Source: KBS50 sp042666615 (lineage in GTDB: Bacteria > Actinomycetota > Actinomycetes > Mycobacteriales > Micromonosporaceae). Taken from it: a stretch of DNA of 64,000 nucleotides. Position 1 is the stretch's first letter, and the number at the start of each line of letters is the position of its first letter. The notes below the pieces were generated by a model. That model had not been told where the DNA came from. It did not search any database and saw only the letters and a program-made list of their open reading frames with translations. Below, in pieces: positions 48,940-57,994 of this stretch. The position numbers were made by a program, and so were the translations under genes. The stretch is from the NCBI RefSeq assembly GCF_042666615.1, contig NZ_JBHTDD010000001.1, positions 310,001 to 374,000 of the forward strand, in the 5' to 3' direction.

Positions 48940-49512
48940 TCAGCCGGCGAGCTCGAAGTCCCGCCGAGGCTGCCAGCGGGACTGGCCGCTGTGGGAGAAC
49001 AGCGTGAACCGCTCCACGTCGAACAACGCGGAGAAGCCCGCGAGATCCCGATAGATCTTGTCGAGAGCCTCGGGGGCGACGTCCTGCGCCACCGTGACGT
49101 GCGGGTGGTAGGGGAACCTGGTCTCCCGGCGCAACTCGGGCGCCGCGCGGATCGCCGTGGACAGCAGCTCACACTCGCTGATCCCGGCCGCCACCGCGAC
49201 GAAAACCACCTCGGTGACCGGCCGGAACGTTCCCGTCCCGCGCAGGTGCATGGTGAACGGCGGATGCTGACCGGCCACGGCGGCCAGGTGGTCCTCGACC
49301 GCAGGCAGGCCGGCGACCGGTATCTCGGTCGGCCCGAGCAGCGTCACATGTGCCGGCACGTCCGTCGCCTGAGGGTCACCCGCCTCGGCCCGGCACCGGG
49401 TCAGGAATCCACCCCAGGGCTCGGGGACGTCGATGGCGATCCCGATCTGCGTCGTCCCGCCGTCCCGCGCCCACTCCGTGCCCACCACGCTCCGTTCCAC
49501 CCGGCCGCTCAT
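48940..49512 (-). CDS. 2'-5' RNA ligase-type phosphoesterase
   Basis: 190 residues of the 2H phosphoesterase superfamily. The two HxT motifs are HVTLLGP (about residue 55) and HPHVTVAQD (about 137). These form the active site of LigT/ThpR-like enzymes and cyclic nucleotide phosphodiesterases, which act on 2',3'-cyclic or 2'-5' linked ends. RNA repair or nucleotide turnover is the general role; the substrate is not known. It begins within a 19-bp direct repeat and lies downstream of trpS. Confidence 0.82.
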   Translation of the reverse strand: MSGRVERSVVGTEWARDGGTTQIGIAIDVPEPWGGFLTRCRAEAGDPQATDVPAHVTLLGPTEIPVAGLPAVEDHLAAVAGQHPPFTMHLRGTGTFRPVTEVVFVAVAAGISECELLSTAIRAAPELRRETRFPYHPHVTVAQDVAPEALDKIYRDLAGFSALFDVERFTLFSHSGQSRWQPRRDFELAG

Positions 49513-49556
49513 CGGTTAGTGCCATCCGCCAGCGGACCCGGCCGCTCATCGGTTAG
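49501..49556. repeat. Direct repeat between trpS and the RNA ligase-like gene
   Basis: CCGGCCGCTCATCGGTTAG occurs at 49501-49519 and again at 49538-49556. The following bases are also similar, giving an imperfect tandem duplication of about 37-41 bases. The first copy overlaps the start of the RNA ligase-like gene, so the second may be a duplicated leader. Confidence 0.85.
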
Positions 49557-49590
49557 CCGGCACACCGTCCGCCGGCGGACCCGGCCGGCC

Positions 49591-50616
49591 CTAGTTCTCC
49601 CGTGCCGCCGGCAGGAACCCGATCCGGTCGTACACGGAACGCAGGGTGACGGAGGAGATCGCCCGCGCCTTCTCGGCACCGATCGCGAGCAGCTTGTCGA
49701 GCTGCGCGGGGTCTCCCAGGAACTCGCCGGTGCGCTCCTGGATCGGCCGCATCGCCTCGGCCACCACCTGTCCCAGGTCCTTCTTGAGATCGCCGTAACC
49801 GCGGCCGGCGTACGCGGTGACCAGATCCTCGATCGTACGGTCGGACAGTGCCGCGTAGATCGTCAGCAGGTTGCTGACGCCGGGCTTCCCTTCCGGATCG
49901 AAGATGATCTCGCGCCCGGTGTCGGTGACCGCGGAACGGATCTTCTTGGCCGATCTTGCCGGGTCGTCCAGCAGATCGATGATGCCAGCGGGCGAGGAGG
50001 CCGACTTGGACATCTTGGCCGTCGGATCCTGCAGGTCCGTGATCTTCGCGGTGTCCTTGACGATGTACGGCGCCGGCAGCGTGAATGTCGGCCCGTACAG
50101 GTTGTTGAACCGCTGCGCCAGGTCGCGGGTCAACTCCAGGTGCTGGCGCTGGTCCTCGCCGACCGGCACGGCGTCGGCCTGATACAGCAGGATGTCGGCG
50201 GCCTGCAGGATCGGGTACGTGAACAGGCCGACGCTGGCCCGCTCGGCGCCCTGCCGGAGCGACTTGTCCTTGAACTGCGTCATCCGGCTCGCCTCGCCGA
50301 ACCCGGTGAGGCAGCTCAACACCCAGGCGAGCTGCGCGTGCTCCGGGACCTGGGACTGCACGAACAACGTGCACCGGTCCGGATCGAGCCCGGCGGCCAG
50401 CAACTGGGCGGCGGCCACCCGGGTGCGCTGGCGCAACACGGCCGGATCGTGGCCAGCCGTGATCGCATGCAGATCCACGACGCAGTAGAGGGCGTCGTGG
50501 GTGTCCTGCAACCGCACCCAGTACCGCACCGCGCCCAGGTAGTTTCCAAGGTGGAACGAGTCGGCGGTCGGCTGGATGCCGGAGAGCACCCGAGGCCGGG
50601 CGGCAGCGTCGGACAT
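49591..50616 (-). CDS. trpS: Tryptophan-tRNA ligase
   Basis: 341 residues. The HIGH motif is SFHLGNYLG near residue 20 and the KMSKS loop is AKMSKSASS near 205. VGEDQRQHLELTRDLAQRFN contacts ATP and tryptophan, and the full-length C-terminus is intact. It charges tRNA-Trp. It follows the CBS-domain gene with a 12-base gap on the same strand and precedes the RNA ligase-like gene. Confidence 0.95.
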   Translation of the reverse strand: MSDAAARPRVLSGIQPTADSFHLGNYLGAVRYWVRLQDTHDALYCVVDLHAITAGHDPAVLRQRTRVAAAQLLAAGLDPDRCTLFVQSQVPEHAQLAWVLSCLTGFGEASRMTQFKDKSLRQGAERASVGLFTYPILQAADILLYQADAVPVGEDQRQHLELTRDLAQRFNNLYGPTFTLPAPYIVKDTAKITDLQDPTAKMSKSASSPAGIIDLLDDPARSAKKIRSAVTDTGREIIFDPEGKPGVSNLLTIYAALSDRTIEDLVTAYAGRGYGDLKKDLGQVVAEAMRPIQERTGEFLGDPAQLDKLLAIGAEKARAISSVTLRSVYDRIGFLPAAREN

Positions 50617-50628
50617 GCCGGCATTCTG

Positions 50629-51792
50629 TCAGTTGCGTCGCTGCTCCGCGACGACCCCCCGCCCCACCGGCGTCCCGCCGCCCGGCGCAGCCGGTGACCC
50701 GGCCGAAGACTGCTGATCCGACGGCACGACCGGTGTCGACGGCACGGCCGGTGTCGACGGCACGACCGGTGTCTGCGGCACGACCGGTGTCTGCGGCACG
50801 ACCGGTGTCGACGGCACGACCGAGCCCGGCGGGACCGGGGCGATGCCCACCCGGTCCACCCGCCGACCGTCGAGCGACAGCACGCGCAGCATCCACCGGC
50901 CGTTCCGGGACGGCATCTCGTCACCCCGCTCCGGGACCACCACCTCCACCTCGTCCCCGATCTCCGGCAGCCGGCCCAGTGCCGCCATCACGAACCCGCC
51001 GACGGTCTCGTACGGCCCGGAAGGCAGGTCGATACCGGCCCGCTCGGCGAAGTCGGCGAGGTTGAGCCGGCCGTCCGTCTCCACGGCGAACCCGGCCGGC
51101 AGGTAGTCGGGCGTCGTGTCGTACTCGTCGTGGATCTCGCCGACCAGTTCCTCGATCAGGTCCTCGAGGGTGACGATCCCGGCCGTCCCGCCGTACTCGT
51201 CGACGACCACGGCCAGGTGTTGCCGCTCCCGGCGCATCTCACTCAACGCGGCCAGCACCCGCTTGCTGCCGGGTAGCCGCTTGACCTCCCGGATCAGGTC
51301 GCGCAGCGTGGTGCGGTCGTCCTCCGGCCGATGCAGCAGCACGTCCCGCAGATGGACGAAGCCGATGACGTCGTCGTGCGTACCGTCGACAACCGGGTAG
51401 CGGGTGTGCGTCTCAGCCCGTACCAGGTCCGCCGCCTCGGCCAGGGTCAGCCGGGCGGACAGGAAGACGACCTCCGTACGCGGCATCATCACCTCGCGCA
51501 CCAGGCTCGCTCCGGCGGCCAGGACCTCGTCGATGATCCGCCGTTCGACCGGGTCCAACCGGATATTGGCCGCCACCAGGTCGCGCAGTTCGGCCTCGCT
51601 GATCCGCTCGCGCCCGGCCGCCCGGCTCGCCCCGAGCAGGTCTGTGACCAGGTGGATAGCCCCGTCGGCCGCCCGGACCACGATCCGGGCCACCGCGCGG
51701 GCCACCGGGCCCGGTTGTCGTGTGGGACGCCCCGGCGGACGCCGCCGGGGCCCGGGACTGCCAGACTCCCGCATGTCAGTGATGGTAGACAT
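50629..51792 (-). CDS. CBS-pair/CorC_HlyC protein lacking the N-terminal membrane domain
   Basis: 387 residues. A CBS pair lies at about residues 110-235 (VMMPRTEVVFLS, THTRYPVVDGTHDD and VVVDEYGGTAGIVTLEDLIEELVG). A CorC_HlyC transporter-associated domain follows (about 250-335, YETVGGFVMAALGRLPEIGD). The membrane DUF21 domain usual in this family is absent; the first about 60 residues are basic and soluble. The C-terminus carries hexapeptide repeats VPSTPV and VPQTPV. Such proteins are linked to Mg/Co efflux, but a soluble form would need a partner. The start is uncertain; ATG at 51774 is possible. Confidence 0.78.
   Translation of the reverse strand: MSTITDMRESGSPGPRRRPPGRPTRQPGPVARAVARIVVRAADGAIHLVTDLLGASRAAGRERISEAELRDLVAANIRLDPVERRIIDEVLAAGASLVREVMMPRTEVVFLSARLTLAEAADLVRAETHTRYPVVDGTHDDVIGFVHLRDVLLHRPEDDRTTLRDLIREVKRLPGSKRVLAALSEMRRERQHLAVVVDEYGGTAGIVTLEDLIEELVGEIHDEYDTTPDYLPAGFAVETDGRLNLADFAERAGIDLPSGPYETVGGFVMAALGRLPEIGDEVEVVVPERGDEMPSRNGRWMLRVLSLDGRRVDRVGIAPVPPGSVVPSTPVVPQTPVVPQTPVVPSTPAVPSTPVVPSDQQSSAGSPAAPGGGTPVGRGVVAEQRRN
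50722..50822. repeat. Five tandem 18-bp repeats in the CBS gene tail
   Basis: Units CGGCACGACCGGTGTCGA start at 50722, 50740, 50758, 50776 and 50794, with a partial sixth. Single-base variants (TCG or CTG ends, GAC or GGC) exist. They encode VPSTPV/VPQTPV hexapeptides. Length variation between strains is likely. Confidence 0.92.
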
Positions 51793-51918
51793 TGCCGGCC
51801 GCCGGCGGGCCGGACACCACCGGCAGCGGCCGTCGAGACGGCGCTTTAGGCTGACCGTACGACCCCGAGGGCCCGACGGCCCCGGCGGCGGTCACCGGCG
51901 AGTCGAGGAGAGACAGGC

Positions 51919-52902
51919 GTGAAGCTTCTGGTCACCGGCGGCGCCGGGTACATCGGCAGCATCGTCACCCGGATGCTGCTGGACGCTGGGCACCAGGTGG
52001 TCGTCCTCGACGACCTGCGCACCGGGTACGAGGTGGCGCTCGCCCCGGACGCACAGTTCGTGAACGCCCCCGTACACGAGGTCAGCCGGGTGGTGACCGC
52101 CGACGCCGCCTTCGACGGGGTGCTGCACTTCGCCGCGCTGATCGCGGCCGGCGAATCGATGGTCCGGCCGGAGATCTACTGGCGGAACAACACCATCGGC
52201 TCGCTCGCCCTGCTGGACGCGGTACGCGCGGCCGGCGTGCCGCGGCTCGTCTTCTCCTCGACCGCCGCGGTGTACGGCAACCCCACCGAGCTGCCCATCC
52301 CGGAAACCGCCGTCAAGTCACCCACCAACCCGTACGGGGCTTCCAAGCTCGCGGTGGACATGGCGCTCACGTCCGAGGCCGGTGCCCACGGCCTGGCCGC
52401 GGTGTCGCTGCGGTACTTCAACGTCGCGGGCGCCTACCTGCGCGACGGCGTGGCATTGGGCGAACGACACGACCCGGAGACCCACCTCATTCCCATCGCG
52501 CTGGAGGTCGCCGCCGGTCGCCGGGAGAAGTTGCAGATCTTCGGCGACGACTACCCGACCGAGGACGGCACCTGCGTCCGGGACTACATCCACGTCGAGG
52601 ACCTGGCCCGGGCCCACCTGCTGGCGCTGGAGGCGGCGCAGCCGGGCGAACACCTCATTTTCAATGTGGGTAACGGCAGCGGCTTCTCGAACCGGCAGGT
52701 CGCCGAGGTGGTCCGCGAGGTTACCGGCCACCCGTTGCCGGTAGAGGTGGCTCCCCGTCGGGAGGGTGACCCGGCGGAGCTGGTCGCGTCCTCAGCCCGG
52801 GCCCGCGCCACACTGGGTTGGATCCCGGCCAAGCCGACCCTGCACGACATGGTCTCCGACGCCTGGGCCTTCTACCGCACGCACATCCTGGAGCAGCAGT
52901 GA
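51919..52902 (+). CDS. galE: UDP-glucose 4-epimerase
   Basis: 327 residues. The NAD loop is VTGGAGYIGS (about 5-14). The catalytic YxxxK is YGASKLAVDMAL, with Ser-Ser before it in SSTAAVYGNP. VRDYIHVEDLARAHLLAL is typical of GalE. It interconverts UDP-glucose and UDP-galactose. GTG at 51919 has GAGGAGAGAC upstream. It overlaps galK by four bases (GTGA). Confidence 0.93.
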   Translation: MKLLVTGGAGYIGSIVTRMLLDAGHQVVVLDDLRTGYEVALAPDAQFVNAPVHEVSRVVTADAAFDGVLHFAALIAAGESMVRPEIYWRNNTIGSLALLDAVRAAGVPRLVFSSTAAVYGNPTELPIPETAVKSPTNPYGASKLAVDMALTSEAGAHGLAAVSLRYFNVAGAYLRDGVALGERHDPETHLIPIALEVAAGRREKLQIFGDDYPTEDGTCVRDYIHVEDLARAHLLALEAAQPGEHLIFNVGNGSGFSNRQVAEVVREVTGHPLPVEVAPRREGDPAELVASSARARATLGWIPAKPTLHDMVSDAWAFYRTHILEQQ

Positions 52903-54053
52903 CCGACCTCGTGGCCGAGCGTGCCGCCGCCGGCTTCCGCGTGGAGTACGCCGCCGCGCCGGACGGCTGCTGGGCCGCCCCCGGCCGGGTCAACCTGATC
53001 GGCGAGCACACCGATTACAACGACGGCTTCGTGCTGCCGTTCGCGTTGCCCCAGCGCACCGTGGCGGCGGCCGCCATGACGAACCTGCCGCACTGGTCGG
53101 CGTGGTCCGAGACGACCCGGGAACGGATCTCGTTCGACGACGCCGGGTTGGCGCCCGGAGTGGTCACCGGCTGGGGTGCGTACGTGGCCGGGGTGGTGTG
53201 GGCGCTGCGCGAGGCCGGCCACCGGGTGCCGCACATCGACATCGCCATCGCCTCCGACGTTCCGCTGGGCGCGGGTCTCTCCTCGTCCGCCGCGATCGGC
53301 TCCGCGGTGCTCACCGCGCTTGTCGAGTTGGGCGGCCTGGATCTGCCGGTGGCGGACCGGCCGCGGCTGGTCCAGCGTGCCGAGAACGACTACGTCGGTG
53401 CGCCGACCGGCATCATGGACCAGACCGCGGCGATCCGCAGCGAGGCTGGGCACGCCCTGTTCCTCGACTGCCGATCGCTGACCGTCGAACACATTCCCTT
53501 CGATCTGGCCGCCGACGATCTGGCGATCCTGGTGGTGGACACCCGGGCGGCGCACCAGCATGTCGACGGCGGCTACGCCGAGCGCCGGGCGGCCTGCGAG
53601 GAGGCGGCTCGGCAGCTCGGGGTCGCCGCGCTGCGGGACGTGCCCACCGACGACCTCGACGCCACCCTGGCGAAGCTGCCCGACGAGGTGGTCCGGCGCC
53701 GGGCTCGGCACGTGGTGACCGAGAACCAGCGGGTGCTGGACACCGTGGCGCTGCTGCGGAACGGCCGGATCCGGGAGATCGGTCCGCTGCTGACCGCGTC
53801 CCACGCCTCGATGCGGGACGACTTCGAGATCACCGTCGGCGAGGTGGACACCGCGGTGGACACGGCGCTGGCCGCCGGGGCATACGGTGCGCGGATGACC
53901 GGGGGCGGCTTCGGCGGTTGCGTCATCGCCCTGGTCGACGCGGGCGCCGCCGAGGCCGTCGCCGCCGCGGTGGCGGAGGCGTTCGCCGGGCGCGGGTACG
54001 CCGAACCGCGTTCCTTCACCGTGCTGCCATCGGCCGGCGCCGAGCGGCTGTGA
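52899..54053 (+). CDS. galK: Galactokinase
   Basis: 384 residues of the GHMP-kinase family. The galactokinase signature GRVNLIGEHTDYNDGFVLP lies near residue 30, the ATP loop is PLGAGLSSSAA near 125, and GARMTGGGFGGCVIAL is near 335. It phosphorylates galactose at C1. GTG at 52899 overlaps the galE stop. No galT gene follows, so the uridylyltransferase step lies elsewhere or is bypassed; the next gene is convergent. Confidence 0.94.
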   Translation: MTDLVAERAAAGFRVEYAAAPDGCWAAPGRVNLIGEHTDYNDGFVLPFALPQRTVAAAAMTNLPHWSAWSETTRERISFDDAGLAPGVVTGWGAYVAGVVWALREAGHRVPHIDIAIASDVPLGAGLSSSAAIGSAVLTALVELGGLDLPVADRPRLVQRAENDYVGAPTGIMDQTAAIRSEAGHALFLDCRSLTVEHIPFDLAADDLAILVVDTRAAHQHVDGGYAERRAACEEAARQLGVAALRDVPTDDLDATLAKLPDEVVRRRARHVVTENQRVLDTVALLRNGRIREIGPLLTASHASMRDDFEITVGEVDTAVDTALAAGAYGARMTGGGFGGCVIALVDAGAAEAVAAAVAEAFAGRGYAEPRSFTVLPSAGAERL

Positions 54054-54077
54054 ACGACGGCGCCGCCCAGTCCGTGG

Positions 54078-55382
54078 CTACTCCGCGGCGACGATCATCC
54101 CGGCGCCGACTGTCCGGTTGGTGGTCTCGTCGATCAGGATGAACCCGCCGGTGGCCCGGTTCCGCCGGTACTCGTCGGCCAGTAGCGGCACGGTGGTCCG
54201 CAGCCGCACCCGGCCGATCTCGTTGAGTGTCAAGCCGGTCGCCGTCTCGTCCCGGTGCAGCGAGTTGATGTCCAGCCGGTAGTGCAGGTCGCGGACCACC
54301 GCCCGGGCCGACCGGGTGGTGTGCTTGACGGCGTACCGGCCGCCGACGGTGAGCGGTCGAGTCTCGTCCAGCCAGCACACCATCGCCTCGATGTCCTGCG
54401 CCGCCCGGGGAGCGTTGTTCGGCCGGCAGATCATGTCGCCGCGGGAGACGTCGAGTTCGTCGGCGAGCCGAACGGTCACCGACATCGGCGGGTACGCCTC
54501 CTCGACCGGCCCGTCGGCCGTGTCGATCGCCGAGATGCGGCTGGTGAAGCCGGACGGCAGCACCATCACCTCGTCACCCGGCTTGAGCACGCCGGAGGCC
54601 ACCTGGCCGGCGTACCCGCGGTAGTCGGTCACCGTGGTCGACTGCGGGCGGATCACGTACTGCACCGGGAACCGCACGTCCACCAGGTTGCGGTCCGAGG
54701 CGATGTGCACCCGTTCCAGGTGGTGCAGCAGGGACGGCCCCTCGTACCAGGGCGTGTTCGGCGACCGGCTGACGATGTTGTCCCCGTGCAGCGCCGAGAT
54801 CGGCACGACGGCCAGATCGGGCGCCTCCAGCTTGGCGGCGAACGCGGCGAACTCGTCGGCGATCCGCTCGAAGGCCTCCTGGGACCAGTCAACGAGATCC
54901 ATCTTGTTGACGCAGAGCACCAGGTGCGGCACCCGCAACAGGGAGCAGAGGAAGGCGTGCCGCCGGGACTGCTCGACGAGGCCCTTGCGGGCGTCGACCA
55001 GGATCAGTGCCAGGTCGGCTGTGGACGCCCCGGTCACCATGTTGCGGGTGTACTGGATGTGCCCGGGAGTGTCGGCGATGATGAACTTCCGCCGCGGCGT
55101 GGCGAAGTAGCGGTAGGCGACATCGATCGTGATGCCCTGCTCCCGCTCGGCGCGCAGCCCGTCGGTGAGCAGCGCCAGGTTGGTGTACTCGTCCCCCCGG
55201 GCGGCGCTGACCGCTTCCACCGCCGCCAGTTGGTCGGTGAACAGCGACTTCGTGTCATACAGCAGCCGGCCGATAAGCGTCGACTTGCCGTCGTCGACAC
55301 TGCCCGCGGTGGCGAACCGGAGCAGGTCCATCGCGCGGGGCTCGGCCGCCGGGGCCGGATCCCGCAACGCCTCGGTCGTCAT
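54078..55382 (-). CDS. cysN: Sulfate adenylyltransferase large subunit (GTPase)
   Basis: 434 residues. An EF-Tu-like GTPase with G1 AGSVDDGKSTLIGRLL, G3 DTPGH and G4 NKMD, followed by two beta-barrel domains ending TNRTVGAGMIVAA. There is no APS kinase domain at the C-terminus, so this is plain CysN and not CysNC. It uses GTP to drive ATP sulfurylase activity in CysD. ATG at 55382 shares one base with the cysD stop (TGATG). Confidence 0.93.
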   Translation of the reverse strand: MTTEALRDPAPAAEPRAMDLLRFATAGSVDDGKSTLIGRLLYDTKSLFTDQLAAVEAVSAARGDEYTNLALLTDGLRAEREQGITIDVAYRYFATPRRKFIIADTPGHIQYTRNMVTGASTADLALILVDARKGLVEQSRRHAFLCSLLRVPHLVLCVNKMDLVDWSQEAFERIADEFAAFAAKLEAPDLAVVPISALHGDNIVSRSPNTPWYEGPSLLHHLERVHIASDRNLVDVRFPVQYVIRPQSTTVTDYRGYAGQVASGVLKPGDEVMVLPSGFTSRISAIDTADGPVEEAYPPMSVTVRLADELDVSRGDMICRPNNAPRAAQDIEAMVCWLDETRPLTVGGRYAVKHTTRSARAVVRDLHYRLDINSLHRDETATGLTLNEIGRVRLRTTVPLLADEYRRNRATGGFILIDETTNRTVGAGMIVAAE

Positions 55383-56305
55383 CAGAAGTAACCCTCCCGC
55401 TTGCGGTCCTCCATCGCGGCTTCGCTGGTCCGGTCGTCCCCACGGGTGGCGCCGCGCTCGGTGATCCGGGTGGCGGCCACCTCCTCGATGACGGCGGTCA
55501 CCGTGTCTGCGTCGGAACGGACCGCGGCGGTGCACGAGGCGTCCCCGACTGTCCGGTAGCGCACCCTTGCCCGGAACGACCGTTCACCATCCCGCAACGG
55601 CAGGTGCTCGGTGATGCCGTACAGCATGCCGTCCCGCTCGACCACCTCGCGCTCGTGCGCGTAATAGATCGGCGGCAGCGGCAGTTCCTCCCGGGCGATG
55701 TAGTGCCACACATCCAACTCGGTCCAGTTGGACAGCGGGAACACCCGGATCGACTCGCCGGGGTGGTGCCGGCCGTTGTACAGCGACCACAGCTCCGGAC
55801 GCTGGTTCTTCGGATCCCACTGACCGAAGTCGTCCCGGAAGCTGAAGATGCGCTCCTTGGCCCGCGCCTTCTCCTCATCCCGCCGCGCGCCGCCGAACAG
55901 CGCGTTGAAACGGTACTTCTCCACCGCGTCCAGCAGCACCGGGGTCTGGATCCGGTTGCGCGTCCCGTCGGCTGGCTCCCGGACCAGGCCACTCTCCAGG
56001 GCCTCCGGCACGCTGGCCACCAGCAACTGCAGCCGCAACTCGGCGACCCGCCGGTCCCGGTAGGCGAGGACCTCGGCGAAGTTGTGTCCGGTGTCGACGT
56101 GCAGCACGGGGAACGGGATGCTGGCCGGTGCGAACGCCTTCTGCGCGAGCCGGAGCATCACGATGGAGTCCTTGCCGCCGGAGAACAGCAGCGCCGGACG
56201 CTCCAACTCCGCGACCACCTCGCGGAAGATGAATACGCTCTCCGACTCGAGCGCAGCCAGGTGCGAAACCCGGTAGGCCGCGGGGGAAGCAGCACGCTCG
56301 CTCAT
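55382..56305 (-). CDS. cysD: Sulfate adenylyltransferase small subunit
   Basis: 307 residues of the PP-loop family: SGGKDSIVML near residue 45 is the ATP pyrophosphatase loop, and PVLHVDTGHNFAEVL and NGRHHPGESIRVFPLSNWTEL-type segments follow. It makes adenylyl sulfate from sulfate and ATP with CysN. GGAAAGG lies upstream of the ATG at 56305. It is the middle gene of cysQ-cysD-cysN. Confidence 0.94.
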   Translation of the reverse strand: MSERAASPAAYRVSHLAALESESVFIFREVVAELERPALLFSGGKDSIVMLRLAQKAFAPASIPFPVLHVDTGHNFAEVLAYRDRRVAELRLQLLVASVPEALESGLVREPADGTRNRIQTPVLLDAVEKYRFNALFGGARRDEEKARAKERIFSFRDDFGQWDPKNQRPELWSLYNGRHHPGESIRVFPLSNWTELDVWHYIAREELPLPPIYYAHEREVVERDGMLYGITEHLPLRDGERSFRARVRYRTVGDASCTAAVRSDADTVTAVIEEVAATRITERGATRGDDRTSEAAMEDRKREGYF

Positions 56306-56345
56306 ACCATACCTTTCCGGTAGGTGAAGCCGACTCGTGGCGACC

Positions 56346-57170
56346 TTACCCGCAGTGGCGTTGCAGCGCCGCAAGTAACCGAGGAGCGAGATCCTTCCGG
56401 CACACCACGAGATCCGGCAGGCGCGGGTCGGCCTCGTTGTATTTCAGCGCAGATCCGTCGATCCGGGAAGCATGTAGTCCCGTGGCCAACGCCACCGCGA
56501 CCGGCGCCGCCGAATCCCACTCGTACTGCCCGCCGGCGTGGACGTACCCGTCGACGTCGCCGCCGATCACCGCCGCGATCTTCGCGCCGGCCGAGCCCAT
56601 CGGCACCAGCTCGGCCCCGACCTCGTCGGCCAGGTCGGTGAGGAACACCGGCGGTCGGCTGCGGCTCGCCGCCAGCCGGATCCGCTGACCCCCTCCACCG
56701 CCGGCCGTCATCGGCGGGTAGGCGGGCGGGAAGTCGGTGCCGAGCACCCGATGCTGCGCGGGCAGGGCCACCGCACCGGCGGCCAGGCCATGCTCGTACG
56801 GCGTCCGCCGGGCCCAGAGCGCCACGTGCACCGCCCAGTCGGTGCGCCCCTCCTCGGCGAACTCACGGGTGCCGTCCAGCGGGTCGATGATCCACACTCG
56901 GTCCGCGGTCAGCCGCGGCACGGTGGCCTCGTCCACCTCGGCCGCCCAGGCCAACCGGGACCCCTCGTCCTCCTCGGAGAGGACCGCGTCCGCCGGTCGC
57001 CACCGGGCCAGCTCGGTCCGTACCAGATCGTGGGAGACCTTGTCTCCGGCGGCCTTCAGCGCGCCTGGGTCGCCGAATCCGACGTCGGCGCGCACCTCTA
57101 TCAGAGCCTGCCCGGCGCGGGCCGCGAGCCACCTGGCGAACGCCCCGTCGATCACCGGTGGGGCCGCCAT
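56346..57170 (-). CDS. cysQ: 3'(2'),5'-bisphosphate nucleotidase CysQ
   Basis: 274 residues of the inositol-monophosphatase fold. Metal sites are SEEDEG (about 74-79) and DPLDGTREF (about 106-114), with a later metal aspartate in EWDSAAPVAVA. It hydrolyses the 3'-phosphate of PAP/PAPS formed in sulfate assimilation. It is the first gene of the cys unit, with about 40 bases before cysD. Confidence 0.9.
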   Translation of the reverse strand: MAAPPVIDGAFARWLAARAGQALIEVRADVGFGDPGALKAAGDKVSHDLVRTELARWRPADAVLSEEDEGSRLAWAAEVDEATVPRLTADRVWIIDPLDGTREFAEEGRTDWAVHVALWARRTPYEHGLAAGAVALPAQHRVLGTDFPPAYPPMTAGGGGGQRIRLAASRSRPPVFLTDLADEVGAELVPMGSAGAKIAAVIGGDVDGYVHAGGQYEWDSAAPVAVALATGLHASRIDGSALKYNEADPRLPDLVVCRKDLAPRLLAALQRHCG

Positions 57171-57324
57171 CAGCGGCCACCTCGCGGCATCACGGTCACG
57201 GTCCGCGTCATCACCGATCGCCTCCTCCAGCTCGTCCGCCCTGTCCAGCGGCGGACGTCCGAGCCAGCCTACAAGCCGGTGGCAACGAAACGTCGCACCC
57301 GCACGGCCCGACGAGCGGGTCGGC

Positions 57325-57915
57325 TCACCCGCCGTGGTACGCGTTCTGCGTCCATTCGAGACCGCGGACCACGACCCCCTCCACCACGTCGGCCGCCCGG
57401 TCCACCAGGAACTCCAGTTCCTTGCGCTCGACCGACGAGAAGTTGCTCAACACGAAGTCGGCGGGGTCCTGCCGGCCGGGTGGGCGGCCGATGCCGAACC
57501 GCACCCGCACGTAGTCCTTGGCACCCAGGGACCGTGACATCGACCGCAGCCCGTTGTGCCCGCCCTCACCGCCGCCGCACTTCACCCGCACCTGCCCGTA
57601 CGGGATGTCCAGCTCGTCGTGCACGGCCACCACCTGCGACAGCGGCACCTTGTAGAACCGCGCGAGGCCGGCCACCGGACCACCTGACAGATTCATGTAC
57701 GTCAGCGGCTTGGCCAGGACCACCCGCGGGCCGCCCAGCCCGAGCCGCCCCTCGGCCACCTCCGCGTTCGCCCGCCGGTGCCGGCCGAAGCGCGCGCCGA
57801 TGCGCCCGGCCAGCAGGTCGGCCACCATGAACCCGACATTGTGCCGATGGTCGGCGTACTCCCTGCCGGGATTACCCAGACCGACCACCAGCCACGGATG
57901 GGTCTCCTCAGACAC
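57325..57915 (-). CDS. pth: Peptidyl-tRNA hydrolase
   Basis: 196 residues. LVVGLGNPGREYADHRHNVG (about 10-29) contains the catalytic His, and LAKPLTYMNLSG and DELDIPYGQVR with GGGEGGHNGLRS follow. Bases expected for catalysis (Asn, His, Asp) are all present. It recycles peptidyl-tRNA released from stalled ribosomes. GTG at 57915 with GAGGGG upstream was chosen; GTG six bases out is possible. It follows rplY on the same strand, with a hairpin between. Confidence 0.95.
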   Translation of the reverse strand: MSEETHPWLVVGLGNPGREYADHRHNVGFMVADLLAGRIGARFGRHRRANAEVAEGRLGLGGPRVVLAKPLTYMNLSGGPVAGLARFYKVPLSQVVAVHDELDIPYGQVRVKCGGGEGGHNGLRSMSRSLGAKDYVRVRFGIGRPPGRQDPADFVLSNFSSVERKELEFLVDRAADVVEGVVVRGLEWTQNAYHGG

Positions 57916-57949
57916 CTGCACCCCTCGGCCCGACTTCCACTTCCACAAC

Positions 57950-57985
57950 GACAACAGGCGCCCCCGGCCGGGAGCGCCTGTTGTC
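57950..57985 (-). terminator. Hairpin between rplY and pth
   Basis: A perfect 12-bp stem (57950-57961 with 57974-57985, GACAACAGGCGC and complement) around a GC-rich 12-base loop. It begins nine bases after the rplY stop. T-containing sequence follows on the outgoing side, so it may be an attenuator or terminator before pth. Confidence 0.75.
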
Positions 57986-57994
57986 ATCGGCTCG

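Noticed and set aside
50722..50822. 18-bp repeats as iteron-like origin elements
   Set aside because: They lie in frame within the CBS gene tail and no replication gene is near.
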